Of a stretch of 38,090 nt of DNA, positions 31,647-38,090 are shown in pieces (the first letter of the stretch is position 1; the number at the start of each line of letters is the position of its first letter). Source of the stretch: Pseudonocardiaceae bacterium. GTDB lineage: Bacteria > Actinomycetota > Actinomycetes > Mycobacteriales > Pseudonocardiaceae. A program made the position numbers and the translations under genes. The notes under the pieces were generated by a model. That model was not told where the DNA came from, did no database searches, and saw only the letters and a program-made list of their open reading frames with translations. Location: contig WHSZ01000058.1 in NCBI GenBank assembly GCA_009379845.1, positions 1 through 38,090 of the forward strand, written 5' to 3'.

Positions 31647-32574
31647 GGTCCTCGTTCTGCCGTAGGTGCTGAGAGTCAGTGCTGACGGGGGTGTGGTTGG
31701 TTGACTTGGCGGTGATCGTGTCGGCGACCCGGACGAGCGCGGCGCCGCGGCGCGCGATCTCGGCACCGGTGATCGAGTCGCCGACGTACAGGGTTAGCAC
31801 CAGCTCCTGGTTGCCGTCCGCGTCGAAGGTCGGGGCGGCGATCACACTGACCGGATGTTTCTTGCGCGCGGCAAGCTCGGCGCCGAGATACACCCGTTCC
31901 CCCAGGCTGGAAACCACCTCGCCGACCAGCTCCCGAACCTCGGCCGGCAGATCGTAGGCAGCCACGCCGGCAAGCAGCGAGTGCAGGCGCATACCGACCG
32001 ATGTCAGGCTTTCCACCAGATAGCCACGTTCCCGGCACTCCGCTACGACCCGACGCAGCCGTGCGCTGTCCAGCTCCACCGGAAGCGTCGGCCGTTTGCG
32101 CAACCAGCGATCAAGCTCGGAGTCCGAGCCCCACAACACGTACATCAGGCCGACCGGCGGAGCGAACGGGTACACCTGGCCGACCTTGATCGCCTCGACG
32201 GAGCGCGCCGGACCGGTGCGTTGCAGCACCATGATCTGCTCACCCACGACCGCCGAAGCGGTGCACGTCGTGTGGTAGCGCGCGCTCAGCTCATCAAGGT
32301 GTGGCCGGGCGATGTCCGCGGCGGCGAAGTCGCCGCGTGCCAGCCGGCCGGCGGCGACCAGTGCGGGCCCGAGGCCGTAGCGCTTGCTCACCGGGTCGCA
32401 TACCAGGTACCCGCCAGCGGTCAGCTCGGTGACCATGCCGAGACAGGTCGGCTTGCTGATACCGAGGTTGCGCGCCAGCTCGGAAAGCCCGAATCGCTCG
32501 CCCCGCATGGCGACCAGGAAGTCGAGCAACTGGACGACCCGCTCGGTTGGCGGGGAGCGTCTCGTCGGCGTCAT
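31624..32574 (-). CDS. IclR family transcriptional regulator
   Basis: A 316-residue regulator with an N-terminal winged helix (ERVVQLLDFLVAMRGERFGLSELARNLGISKPTCLGMVTEL in sense; recognition helix near 38-52) and the GAF-like IclR effector domain from about residue 75. ATG 32574 has an AAGGA ribosome binding site and lies 9 bp from a perfect 16-bp palindrome. It is divergent from the DUF1214-SDR-sulfotransferase operon and probably controls it. The last residues (EDRGDHSGR) and the stop codon are encoded by the dispersed repeat, so the native C terminus may have been replaced. Confidence 0.92.
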   Translation of the reverse strand: MTPTRRSPPTERVVQLLDFLVAMRGERFGLSELARNLGISKPTCLGMVTELTAGGYLVCDPVSKRYGLGPALVAAGRLARGDFAAADIARPHLDELSARYHTTCTASAVVGEQIMVLQRTGPARSVEAIKVGQVYPFAPPVGLMYVLWGSDSELDRWLRKRPTLPVELDSARLRRVVAECRERGYLVESLTSVGMRLHSLLAGVAAYDLPAEVRELVGEVVSSLGERVYLGAELAARKKHPVSVIAAPTFDADGNQELVLTLYVGDSITGAEIARRGAALVRVADTITAKSTNHTPVSTDSQHLRQNEDRGDHSGR

Positions 32575-32583
32575 TGACGGTCC

Positions 32584-32599
32584 TTAGAACGCGTTCTAA
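32584..32599. promoter_or_regulatory. Perfect KstR-type palindrome
   Basis: TTAGAACGCGTTCTAA is a perfect 16-bp palindrome matching every fixed position of TnnAACnnGTTnnA. It lies just upstream of the IclR gene and 62 bp before the DUF1214 gene. It could serve a KstR-like TetR regulator encoded elsewhere, or the IclR protein itself. Confidence 0.6.
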
Positions 32600-32620
32600 T
32601 CTGTGCTGAGCTCCAATTCT

Positions 32621-32635
32621 GTACCACGATGGTAC
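32621..32635. promoter_or_regulatory. GTACC inverted repeat before the DUF1214 operon
   Basis: GTACC-ACGAT-GGTAC with a further GTACC half-site at 32642-32646, 16-41 bp before GTG 32662. A second candidate operator, independent of the 32584 palindrome, possibly for the IclR regulator. Confidence 0.4.
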
Positions 32636-32661
32636 TTATTTGTACCGCAGGGAGGCGGCCC

Positions 32662-33825
32662 GTGCTCACCCAGTCGTTCGCGGATGCCGTTGTCGAGGCG
32701 GAAAAGATCATCACCGAAGCGCCGCACGTGCGCACCGAGCAGGAGCTGCTCGAGGGTTATGACTACCTGGCCGGCAGCATCAGGGCAGCACTGCAGATGG
32801 CCTGGGCGTACCAGCGGGATTTCCCGTACTTCGCCCGATCCACCGGGCCGTACACCAAGCTCGGCCTTGACAACCCGGACACCCTGTACTTCCACGCCAA
32901 CATCCGGGACGACGCGGAGTACGTGGTATCCGGTATCCGCGGCAGCACCGCGGACCTCAGTTTCCAGATCCTGGCGGGGGATTACTCACCGGTCGACGTG
33001 CCGGACAGCGTGACAGCCTTCGACGATCGGGACATCGAGATCGGTGCGGACGGCAGCTTCGAACTGCGGTTCGGGCCAGGGAAGGCCGGGCCGAACTACT
33101 GCACCCTCGGCCCCGGTTCGGCGATGCTCGTGGTGCGTGAGGCCTACAGCGACTGGGCGACCGAAAAGCCCGGCGTGCTCCGCATCCAGCGGGCCGATCG
33201 GATCGGTGCCGCGCCACCCGCGCCGAGCAGGGAGACGCTGGCCAAGCGTTACCGGGCGGCTGGCAAGATGCTGATCAACCGGTTGAACACGTTCCTGGCG
33301 TTTCCCGAGTGGTTCTACCTGAAGCTACCGGTGAACACCATGACCGAGCCGCGCTCAACACCCGGCGGCCTGCCGACCCAGTTCTCCTCGGCAGGGCACT
33401 ACGAACTCGACGACAATCAGGCCATGATCGTCACGGTGCCGGCGTCGGACGCGCCGTATCAGGGCATCCAGCTTGGCAGCATGTGGTACATCTCGATGGA
33501 CTACATCAACCATCAGACCAGCCTCACCACCGACCAGGCGCAGCTCGACCCGGACGGCAAGATCCGCTTCGTGATCAGCGAACGCGATCCCGGGGTGGCC
33601 AACTGGCTGGAGTGCACCGGACGTCGTCGCGGCTACGTGCAGATCCGGTGGCAGCGCCTTTCCCGCGAGCTCGGGCCCGAGGACGGCCCGGACGTCGAGG
33701 TGATCGACGTGCGGCAGCTGGCCGAGCGGCTGCCGCACTACGAGCACGCGCGAACGACACCGCGCCAGCACGCGGAGCGGATCGCCGCGCGGCAGGCCGC
33801 GGTCGCGAGCAGGATGCTCGGCTGA
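32662..33825 (+). CDS. DUF1214 domain-containing protein
   Basis: A 387-residue protein of unknown biochemical function, first gene of an operon with an SDR and a sulfotransferase. The central region (YFARSTGPYTKLGLDNPDT) and the C-terminal DUF1214-like half (MWYISMDYINHQTSL, IRFVISERDPGVANWLECTG) are recognisable. The pattern resembles proteins found beside SDR and sulfotransferase genes in the mycobacterial cholesterol region (Rv3531c-Rv3529c, as I recall it). GTG 32662 is fixed by a CAGGGAGG ribosome binding site. No signal peptide is evident. Confidence 0.78.
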   Translation: MLTQSFADAVVEAEKIITEAPHVRTEQELLEGYDYLAGSIRAALQMAWAYQRDFPYFARSTGPYTKLGLDNPDTLYFHANIRDDAEYVVSGIRGSTADLSFQILAGDYSPVDVPDSVTAFDDRDIEIGADGSFELRFGPGKAGPNYCTLGPGSAMLVVREAYSDWATEKPGVLRIQRADRIGAAPPAPSRETLAKRYRAAGKMLINRLNTFLAFPEWFYLKLPVNTMTEPRSTPGGLPTQFSSAGHYELDDNQAMIVTVPASDAPYQGIQLGSMWYISMDYINHQTSLTTDQAQLDPDGKIRFVISERDPGVANWLECTGRRRGYVQIRWQRLSRELGPEDGPDVEVIDVRQLAERLPHYEHARTTPRQHAERIAARQAAVASRMLG

Positions 33826-34601
33826 TGTTGCTGGCGGACAAGGTCGTCATGGTGTCCGGCGTGGGGCCGGGGCTCGGCCGCGCGCTGGCGCTGCGGTGCG
33901 CTGGCCAGGGTGCGGACGTGGTGCTGGCCGCCCGCACCGAATCCCGGTTGGTCGAGGTGGCAGGGGAAGTCAGAGCGGCGGGGCGGCGTGCGATGGCGGT
34001 GCCGACCGATATCACCGACGACGCCGCGGCCACCCGGCTGGCCGACACCGCGCTCGAGGAGTTCGGCCGGCTGGACACACTGATCAACAACGCGTTCGCC
34101 ATTCCGCCCCTCGCCGAGGTCACCGACGCCGATCTGGACGCGATCCGCGCAGGGTTCGACACCAACGTGATCGCGGCGCTGCGGCTGACCCGGCTGTTCA
34201 CGCCCGCGCTGGCCGCCACGCGCGGCTCCGTCGTGATGATCAATTCCGCGGTGCTGCGCCATTCCCGGCGGCCGTACGGGCCGTACAAGATGGCCAAGTC
34301 GGCGCTACTGGCGCTGGCGCAGAGCCTGTCGACCGAGCTCGGCCCACGGGGAATCCGGGTCAACTCGGTCGCGCCCGGATACATCTGGGCGGATGTGCTG
34401 AAGTGGTACTTCGACTACCTCGGCAAGCAGCGTGGTGTGCCGGCGGAGCAGATCTATGACGAGACGGCGGCAACCCTCGATCTGCGCAAACTGCCCGAGC
34501 CGGACGAGATCGCGGATGCCGTGGTGTTCCTTGCCTCCGATCTGGCCCGAGCGATCACCGGGCAGTGCCTCGACGTCAACGGGGGTGAGTTCCACCATTG
34601 A
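33825..34601 (+). CDS. SDR family oxidoreductase
   Basis: Classical short-chain dehydrogenase of 258 residues. The nucleotide-binding glycine motif SGVGPGLG is at 11-18, the NNA motif at 88-90, catalytic S141 and the Y154-x3-K158 pair 13 residues on (YKMAK). The C-terminal DVNGGEF is typical. The cofactor is not certain; an arginine after the second strand (AARTES) is compatible with either NAD or NADP. It shares one base with the DUF1214 stop (TGATG) and overlaps the sulfotransferase by four bases, so the three are translationally coupled. The substrate, perhaps a steroid alcohol or ketone, is inferred from context only. Confidence 0.92.
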   Translation: MLLADKVVMVSGVGPGLGRALALRCAGQGADVVLAARTESRLVEVAGEVRAAGRRAMAVPTDITDDAAATRLADTALEEFGRLDTLINNAFAIPPLAEVTDADLDAIRAGFDTNVIAALRLTRLFTPALAATRGSVVMINSAVLRHSRRPYGPYKMAKSALLALAQSLSTELGPRGIRVNSVAPGYIWADVLKWYFDYLGKQRGVPAEQIYDETAATLDLRKLPEPDEIADAVVFLASDLARAITGQCLDVNGGEFHH

Positions 34602-35758
34602 GCGAACCACGTGAACCCCGTCCCGGCCGGGAAAGTGTTGGCACGGTTGAGGATCTGCACGCGTCAGCCAGCAAGATCACCGGGCTGGACGACTTCGGCG
34701 CGGACGACTACCGGGAGGGCCTCGAGGTGCTGCTGGACTCCTACGCGAGGGAAGCCGCGCTGACGCCGTTCGGCAACAAGGTGAAGCGCGCCTTTCTGCG
34801 TGGCGCGCTGGTCGCCCGGTTGCTCAGCGAGGCGGCGTGGCGGCGGCGTCCGGACCACGCCGAGGTCGGTATCGAACGGCCGATCTTCGTCACCGGGCTA
34901 CCCCGAACCGGAACCACGGCGCTGCACCGGTTGCTCACCGAAGACCCTGCCAACCAGGGGCTGGAGATGTGGCTCACCGAAGTGCCGCAACCACGACCGC
35001 CGAGGCAGCGGTTGGCCGACGACCCGGTCTTTCAGCGCATCCAGGCTGGCTTCGAGCGTCACCACGTCGAGCATCCCGAGTTCATGGGGCTGCACTACAT
35101 TTCGGCTGATCAGGTTGAGGAGTGCTGGCAGCTGCTCAGGCAGTCGATGACCTCGGTCTCGTACGAATGCCTCGCACACGTCCCGACCTATTCGTCCTGG
35201 TTGGACAGTCGGGATTGGACGGCCGCGTATCGCCGGCACAAGCGCAACCTGCAACTGATCGGGCTCGACGATCGGGACCGCCGCTGGGTGCTGAAGAACC
35301 CGAGCCACCTGTTCGGGCTCGACGCGCTGCTCGAGGTGTACCCGGACGCGCTGATCATCCAGACACACCGGGCGCCGCGAACCGCGATCGCGTCGGTCTG
35401 CAGCCTCAACGCGCGCGCATCGGCGGAGTGGTCGAGGGCCTTTCACGGTGCGGTGGTCGGGCGCGGCCAGCTCGACCTGTGGGCTCGCGGCCTCGAGCGG
35501 TTCACCGCGGAGCGCGCCAGGCACGATCCCGCCCGGTTCTACGACGTGCACTACGACGATTTCGTGACCGATCCAATCGGCACCGTTGAGCGGATCTACG
35601 CGCACTTCGGGCTGCGGCTAACCGATGCGGCGCGTGCCGCGATGCGGACGCTGCACGAGCGGAGCACCTCGGAGGCTCGCCGGCCGGCGCACCGCTACGA
35701 GCTGGCCGACTTCGGTCTCACACCCGAGCAGGTCGACGCCCGTTTCACCGAGCTGTAA
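34598..35758 (+). CDS. PAPS-dependent sulfotransferase family protein
   Basis: A 386-residue enzyme of the Sulfotransfer_3-type family. The 5'-phosphosulfate-binding motif PIFVTGLPRTGTTALH lies at 95-110, and WVLKNPSHLFGLDALLEVYPDA plus QTHRAPRTAIASVCSL match the 3'-phosphate-binding region. The start is TTG 34598, overlapping the SDR stop (TTGA). Unlike small sulfotransferases, it has about 90 extra residues in front, as do mycobacterial Rv3529c-type proteins. Its donor PAPS would come from CysDNC encoded 4 kb upstream. The acceptor is unknown. Its 3' end overlaps the convergent LysR gene by 14 bp. Confidence 0.88.
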   Translation: MSEPREPRPGRESVGTVEDLHASASKITGLDDFGADDYREGLEVLLDSYAREAALTPFGNKVKRAFLRGALVARLLSEAAWRRRPDHAEVGIERPIFVTGLPRTGTTALHRLLTEDPANQGLEMWLTEVPQPRPPRQRLADDPVFQRIQAGFERHHVEHPEFMGLHYISADQVEECWQLLRQSMTSVSYECLAHVPTYSSWLDSRDWTAAYRRHKRNLQLIGLDDRDRRWVLKNPSHLFGLDALLEVYPDALIIQTHRAPRTAIASVCSLNARASAEWSRAFHGAVVGRGQLDLWARGLERFTAERARHDPARFYDVHYDDFVTDPIGTVERIYAHFGLRLTDAARAAMRTLHERSTSEARRPAHRYELADFGLTPEQVDARFTEL

Positions 35759-36647
35759 GGGGTGGCGGGCCGGTTTCGGCCAGCGCGTCGAGAAATGCTT
35801 GCACGGGCAGCGGCGCGGGTGGTTTCCCGTAGGTGGCGGCCATGACGCGCCGGCCGTCCTGGGCGAGCCGGTCGATGCGCACTCCGGAGTGCCGGTTCGC
35901 GGCCAGCGCGAGGCCGGGCAGCGTGCTGACCCCGAGCCCGGCGGCGACAAGGGCCTGCACCGCTACGTAGTCGTCGGTCTCGAATTCCACGATCGGGGTG
36001 AATCCCGCCCGCCCGCAGGCGGAAAGCAGATGTGCGCGGCATCGCTCGCAGCCGGCGATCCACCGCTCGGCCGCGTAGGTGGCCAGCTCCGAGCGGGATC
36101 CCTGCCAGTCCCGATCGGCCGGGGTGACCACGTACAGCGGTTCCTCGAGCAGGGTGGTGACCGTGGTGTTCCGGTGATCACCGGTGCTCGGCTCGTCGTG
36201 TTCGAAGATCAACGCTACGTCGATGTCGGCGTTGCGTAACGCGGCGAGGGCCTCGGGTGGCTCGGCCTCGGTCAGTGCCAGCTCGATGTCGGGATGCGCG
36301 ACCGCCAGCCGTGCGGCCGCGGGTGGCACCAGGGTGGCCAGTGCGGACGGGAACGCGGCAAGGCGTACCCGTCCGGTACGTAGCCCGGCGTGCGCGGCGA
36401 GTTCGGTCCGGGTCGACTCGACCTGCCCGAGGATCTCCTCCGCACGGTCGACCAGCAGCCGGCCGGCCTCGGTGAGCCGGATGCCGCGCCCCACCCGCTG
36501 CACCAGCGGCACGCCCAGCTCCGCCTCCAGCCGTGCCAGGTGGTGGCTCACCGACGGCTGGGCGTAGTGCAGCGCCTCCGCCGCCGCGGTAACGGATCCC
36601 TCGCGGGCGACGGTCACGAGCACGCGGAGCCGGGTGAGATCCAGCAT
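35745..36647 (-). CDS. LysR family transcriptional regulator
   Basis: A 300-residue LysR-type regulator: winged helix at 1-60 (LRVLVTVAREGSVTAAAEALHYAQPSVSHHLARLE) and periplasmic-binding-like effector domain from about 90. It is divergent from the dehydratase gene, the standard arrangement for a LysR regulator and its target. A TATAGT -10 lies 6 nt before ATG 36647 and overlaps the inverted repeat, consistent with autorepression. Confidence 0.94.
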   Translation of the reverse strand: MLDLTRLRVLVTVAREGSVTAAAEALHYAQPSVSHHLARLEAELGVPLVQRVGRGIRLTEAGRLLVDRAEEILGQVESTRTELAAHAGLRTGRVRLAAFPSALATLVPPAAARLAVAHPDIELALTEAEPPEALAALRNADIDVALIFEHDEPSTGDHRNTTVTTLLEEPLYVVTPADRDWQGSRSELATYAAERWIAGCERCRAHLLSACGRAGFTPIVEFETDDYVAVQALVAAGLGVSTLPGLALAANRHSGVRIDRLAQDGRRVMAATYGKPPAPLPVQAFLDALAETGPPPLTAR

Positions 36648-36659
36648 CGCTTAACTATA
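36648..36659 (-). promoter_or_regulatory. LysR gene -10 element (leaderless)
   Basis: On the minus strand TATAGT (36659-36654) precedes ATG 36647 by 6 nt. Confidence 0.5.
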
Positions 36660-36671
36660 GATGAAATCTAT
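36657..36671. promoter_or_regulatory. LysR-type box
   Basis: ATAGAT-GAA-ATCTAT, 6-bp perfect arms containing the T-N11-A pattern (T 36658, A 36670), midway in the LysR/dehydratase divergent region. Confidence 0.6.
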
Positions 36672-36728
36672 GCTCGTAGAGAAAACCGGCATTGGAGCTA
36701 TGAGTCGTCCGGTGACACCGTTGGTGAC

Positions 36729-37721
36729 ATGCGACTTCCCACCATCACCGACGTATTGAACGCGCGGCGTGTGCTCGCGAATCACCTGGCGCCGACGCCG
36801 CTACGGCGCCATCGAGCGCTCGATGCGAACGTGCTGGTCAAGCACGAGAACACCCAGCCGACCGGCGCGTTCAAGGTGCGCGGCGGGATCAACCTGCTCG
36901 CCGGGATGACGCCGGCCGAGCGTGCTCGCGGTGTGCTGGCGTACTCGACCGGCAACCATGCGCAAGGCATCGCCTACGCCGCGGCGCGTTTCGACGCGCC
37001 CTGCACCATCGTGATGCCGTCGAACCCGAACCCGAACCCGGCGAAGGCGGGTGCGATCCGCGCGCTCGGCGCCGAACTGGTCGAGTACGGCGTCAACTTC
37101 GACGAAGCGCGCGGGCACGCCGAGCGGCTCGCCCGGCAGCGGGACCTGCGGCTTGTGAGTGCCGCCAACGAGCCCGAGCTCATCGCCGGAGTGGCAACCG
37201 GGTACCTGGAGATCTTCGAACAGGCGCCGGATCTGGACACCGTTGTGGTCCCGGTGGGCGGTGGCAGCGGGGCGGCCGCGGCATGCCTGGTGGCCGCCGC
37301 GGTGGCTCCGCAGTGCCGGATCGTGGCCGTGCAGTCGGCTGCCTCGCCGGCCGCGCACGATTCGTGGCGCGCGGGCCATCCGGTGGAACGGCCCAACGGC
37401 AGCACCGTTGAGGGGCTGGCGACCGGTGCCGGATTCGACCTCACCCAGCGGCTGATGCGCGCGCACCTGGCGGACTTCTTGCTGGTCGACGACGCCGCCA
37501 TCCTGGCAGCGCAGTGGGTCATGATGCGGGACATGCACACCCTCGCCGAGGGCGGCGGCGCGGCCGCGCTCGCCGCGGTGCTCGGGTACCCGGAGCGGTT
37601 CGCCGGGCAGCGACTCGCCGTGATGTGCAGCGGTGGAAACGCCAGCGAGGACGAGATCCGGCGCAGCATCACCGCGAAGGTCACCGCGAAGCCGGCGCGC
37701 GAGGCCGTTCCGGCCGGCTGA
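36729..37721 (+). CDS. Threonine/serine dehydratase family PLP enzyme
   Basis: Fold-type II PLP enzyme of 330 residues, like threonine ammonia-lyase catalytic domains without a regulatory ACT domain. PLP lysine is K49 (PTGAFKVRGG), the phosphate loop is VGGGSGAAAA, and SGGN closes the site. Likely reactions are deamination of L-threonine or L-serine; related enzymes also act on hydroxyectoine-derived or 3-hydroxyaspartate substrates. ATG 36729 gives the family N terminus (LPTITDVLNARRVLANHLAPTPL). An NPNPNP stretch near residue 100 is coded by three GAACCC units. It is divergent from the LysR regulator. Confidence 0.9.
   Translation: MRLPTITDVLNARRVLANHLAPTPLRRHRALDANVLVKHENTQPTGAFKVRGGINLLAGMTPAERARGVLAYSTGNHAQGIAYAAARFDAPCTIVMPSNPNPNPAKAGAIRALGAELVEYGVNFDEARGHAERLARQRDLRLVSAANEPELIAGVATGYLEIFEQAPDLDTVVVPVGGGSGAAAACLVAAAVAPQCRIVAVQSAASPAAHDSWRAGHPVERPNGSTVEGLATGAGFDLTQRLMRAHLADFLLVDDAAILAAQWVMMRDMHTLAEGGGAAALAAVLGYPERFAGQRLAVMCSGGNASEDEIRRSITAKVTAKPAREAVPAG
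37023..37040 (+). repeat. Hexanucleotide (GAACCC)3 within the dehydratase gene
   Basis: Three perfect GAACCC units encode consecutive Asn-Pro pairs where relatives usually have one; likely in-frame slippage. Confidence 0.6.
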
Positions 37722-37742
37722 CCACCCTCGGCAGGTGTGTGC

Positions 37743-37934
37743 TCAGCGGCGTAAGCCGGTGAGCTGATCGATGCTGCCGCTGGTCGTGGCGCAGACGCAG
37801 CCGCGGGTGCGCTCGCCGCTGGACGTCACCGTGCAGAACCTGGCTCCGATCCGGTCGTGGCTGGACCACGGATGGGGGCAAGCGGGGCAGCTGTCGTCGG
37901 GGTCAGTGGTCTGCGGTTGCGAGTCCGACTCCAT
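37743..37934 (-). CDS. RGCVC family small cysteine protein
   Basis: A 63-residue protein with CPACPHPWSSHDRIGARFC and the terminal RGCVC signature, five cysteines plus histidines that probably bind one zinc. I recognise this as the actinobacterial RGCVC family, whose function is unknown. ATG 37934 is preceded by GGAG about 9 nt upstream. It is convergent with the dehydratase gene. Confidence 0.75.
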   Translation of the reverse strand: MESDSQPQTTDPDDSCPACPHPWSSHDRIGARFCTVTSSGERTRGCVCATTSGSIDQLTGLRR

Positions 37935-37976
37935 GCCGGCGCTCCAGTCTCCGACCGATCGGCCGGCCGATAAAAA

Positions 37977-38090
37977 ATGCCGAGAACGTCATCAGCGTGG
38001 CTGCCAATGCGCGAGATGCTCTCGGCCTACCACCAATGCTACGCCGAATTCACGCCACGGGTGGCGAGCGGGTTCGCCGAATACCCGGAA
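37977..38090 (+). CDS. Start of an unidentified gene, cut by the window end
   Basis: An open frame from ATG 37977 (stop just upstream at 37971) runs to the window end with actinobacterial codon bias; an inner ATG at 38007 is an alternative start. The visible 38 residues include MLSAYHQCYAEFTPRVASG. Too short to assign a family. Confidence 0.45.
   Translation, partial: MPRTSSAWLPMREMLSAYHQCYAEFTPRVASGFAEYPE

Noticed and set aside
1..38090. tRNA, rRNA, CRISPR arrays, insertion sequences, prophage or attachment sites
   Set aside because: Looked for cloverleaf-like, regularly spaced or transposase-like sequence on both strands and saw none; small RNAs cannot be excluded by eye.

Overview
The window is GC-rich chromosomal DNA of an actinobacterium, most likely a member of the Pseudonocardiaceae (Amycolatopsis or a relative). 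The reasons are strong G/C third-position bias, frequent GTG and TTG starts, many TAnnnT boxes about 7 nt before start codons (leaderless mRNAs), gene order shared with Mycobacterium, an RGCVC-type small protein, and a 49-bp dispersed repeat of a kind I recall from Amycolatopsis-like genomes. Family is an inference. I saw no rRNA, tRNA, CRISPR array, transposase or prophage, and no stretch over 300 bp without a gene.

Region 1 (1-5824) is the infB-DUF503-rbfA-nrnA-MATE translation/RNA-turnover block, in mycobacterial order, with a Trm11-like methyltransferase gene on the opposite strand. Region 2 (5830-7740) is a nicotinate salvage pair, pncB-pncA. Region 3 (7797-17543) follows the mycobacterial order clpS, DUF2017, P1 peptidase, mec, cysO, cysM, rhomboid, murI, metallo-hydrolase, rph, rdgB. 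Two genes interrupt it: an ornithine-cyclodeaminase-like gene with its own palindromic promoter site, and a convergent YbhN-like membrane protein gene. mec-cysO-cysM encode the O-phosphoserine/CysO-thiocarboxylate route to cysteine; CysO here carries a Met-Arg tail after its Gly-Gly.

Region 4 (17568-27200) is accessory: bcp, a lipoprotein, small membrane proteins, and a tightly overlapping four-gene operon (small membrane protein, two bacterial PH-domain proteins, GT39 glycosyltransferase). That operon is divergent from a NarL-type two-component system and shares a 204-bp control region containing an inverted repeat. An ArsR-type regulator, a zinc-ribbon miniprotein and a TetR regulator with a double operator follow.

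Region 5 (27255-37721) holds an adenine deaminase and cysD-cysNC (sulfate to APS to PAPS). Next comes a module of SnoaL-like protein, IclR regulator, DUF1214 protein, SDR oxidoreductase and PAPS-dependent sulfotransferase. Two palindromes of the KstR type (steroid catabolism) flank its genes. I consider this sulfur-activation plus sulfotransferase module, the PH/GT39/two-component locus and the CysO tail the most interesting parts. The window closes with a LysR/threonine-serine dehydratase divergent pair, an RGCVC protein and the start of one more gene.
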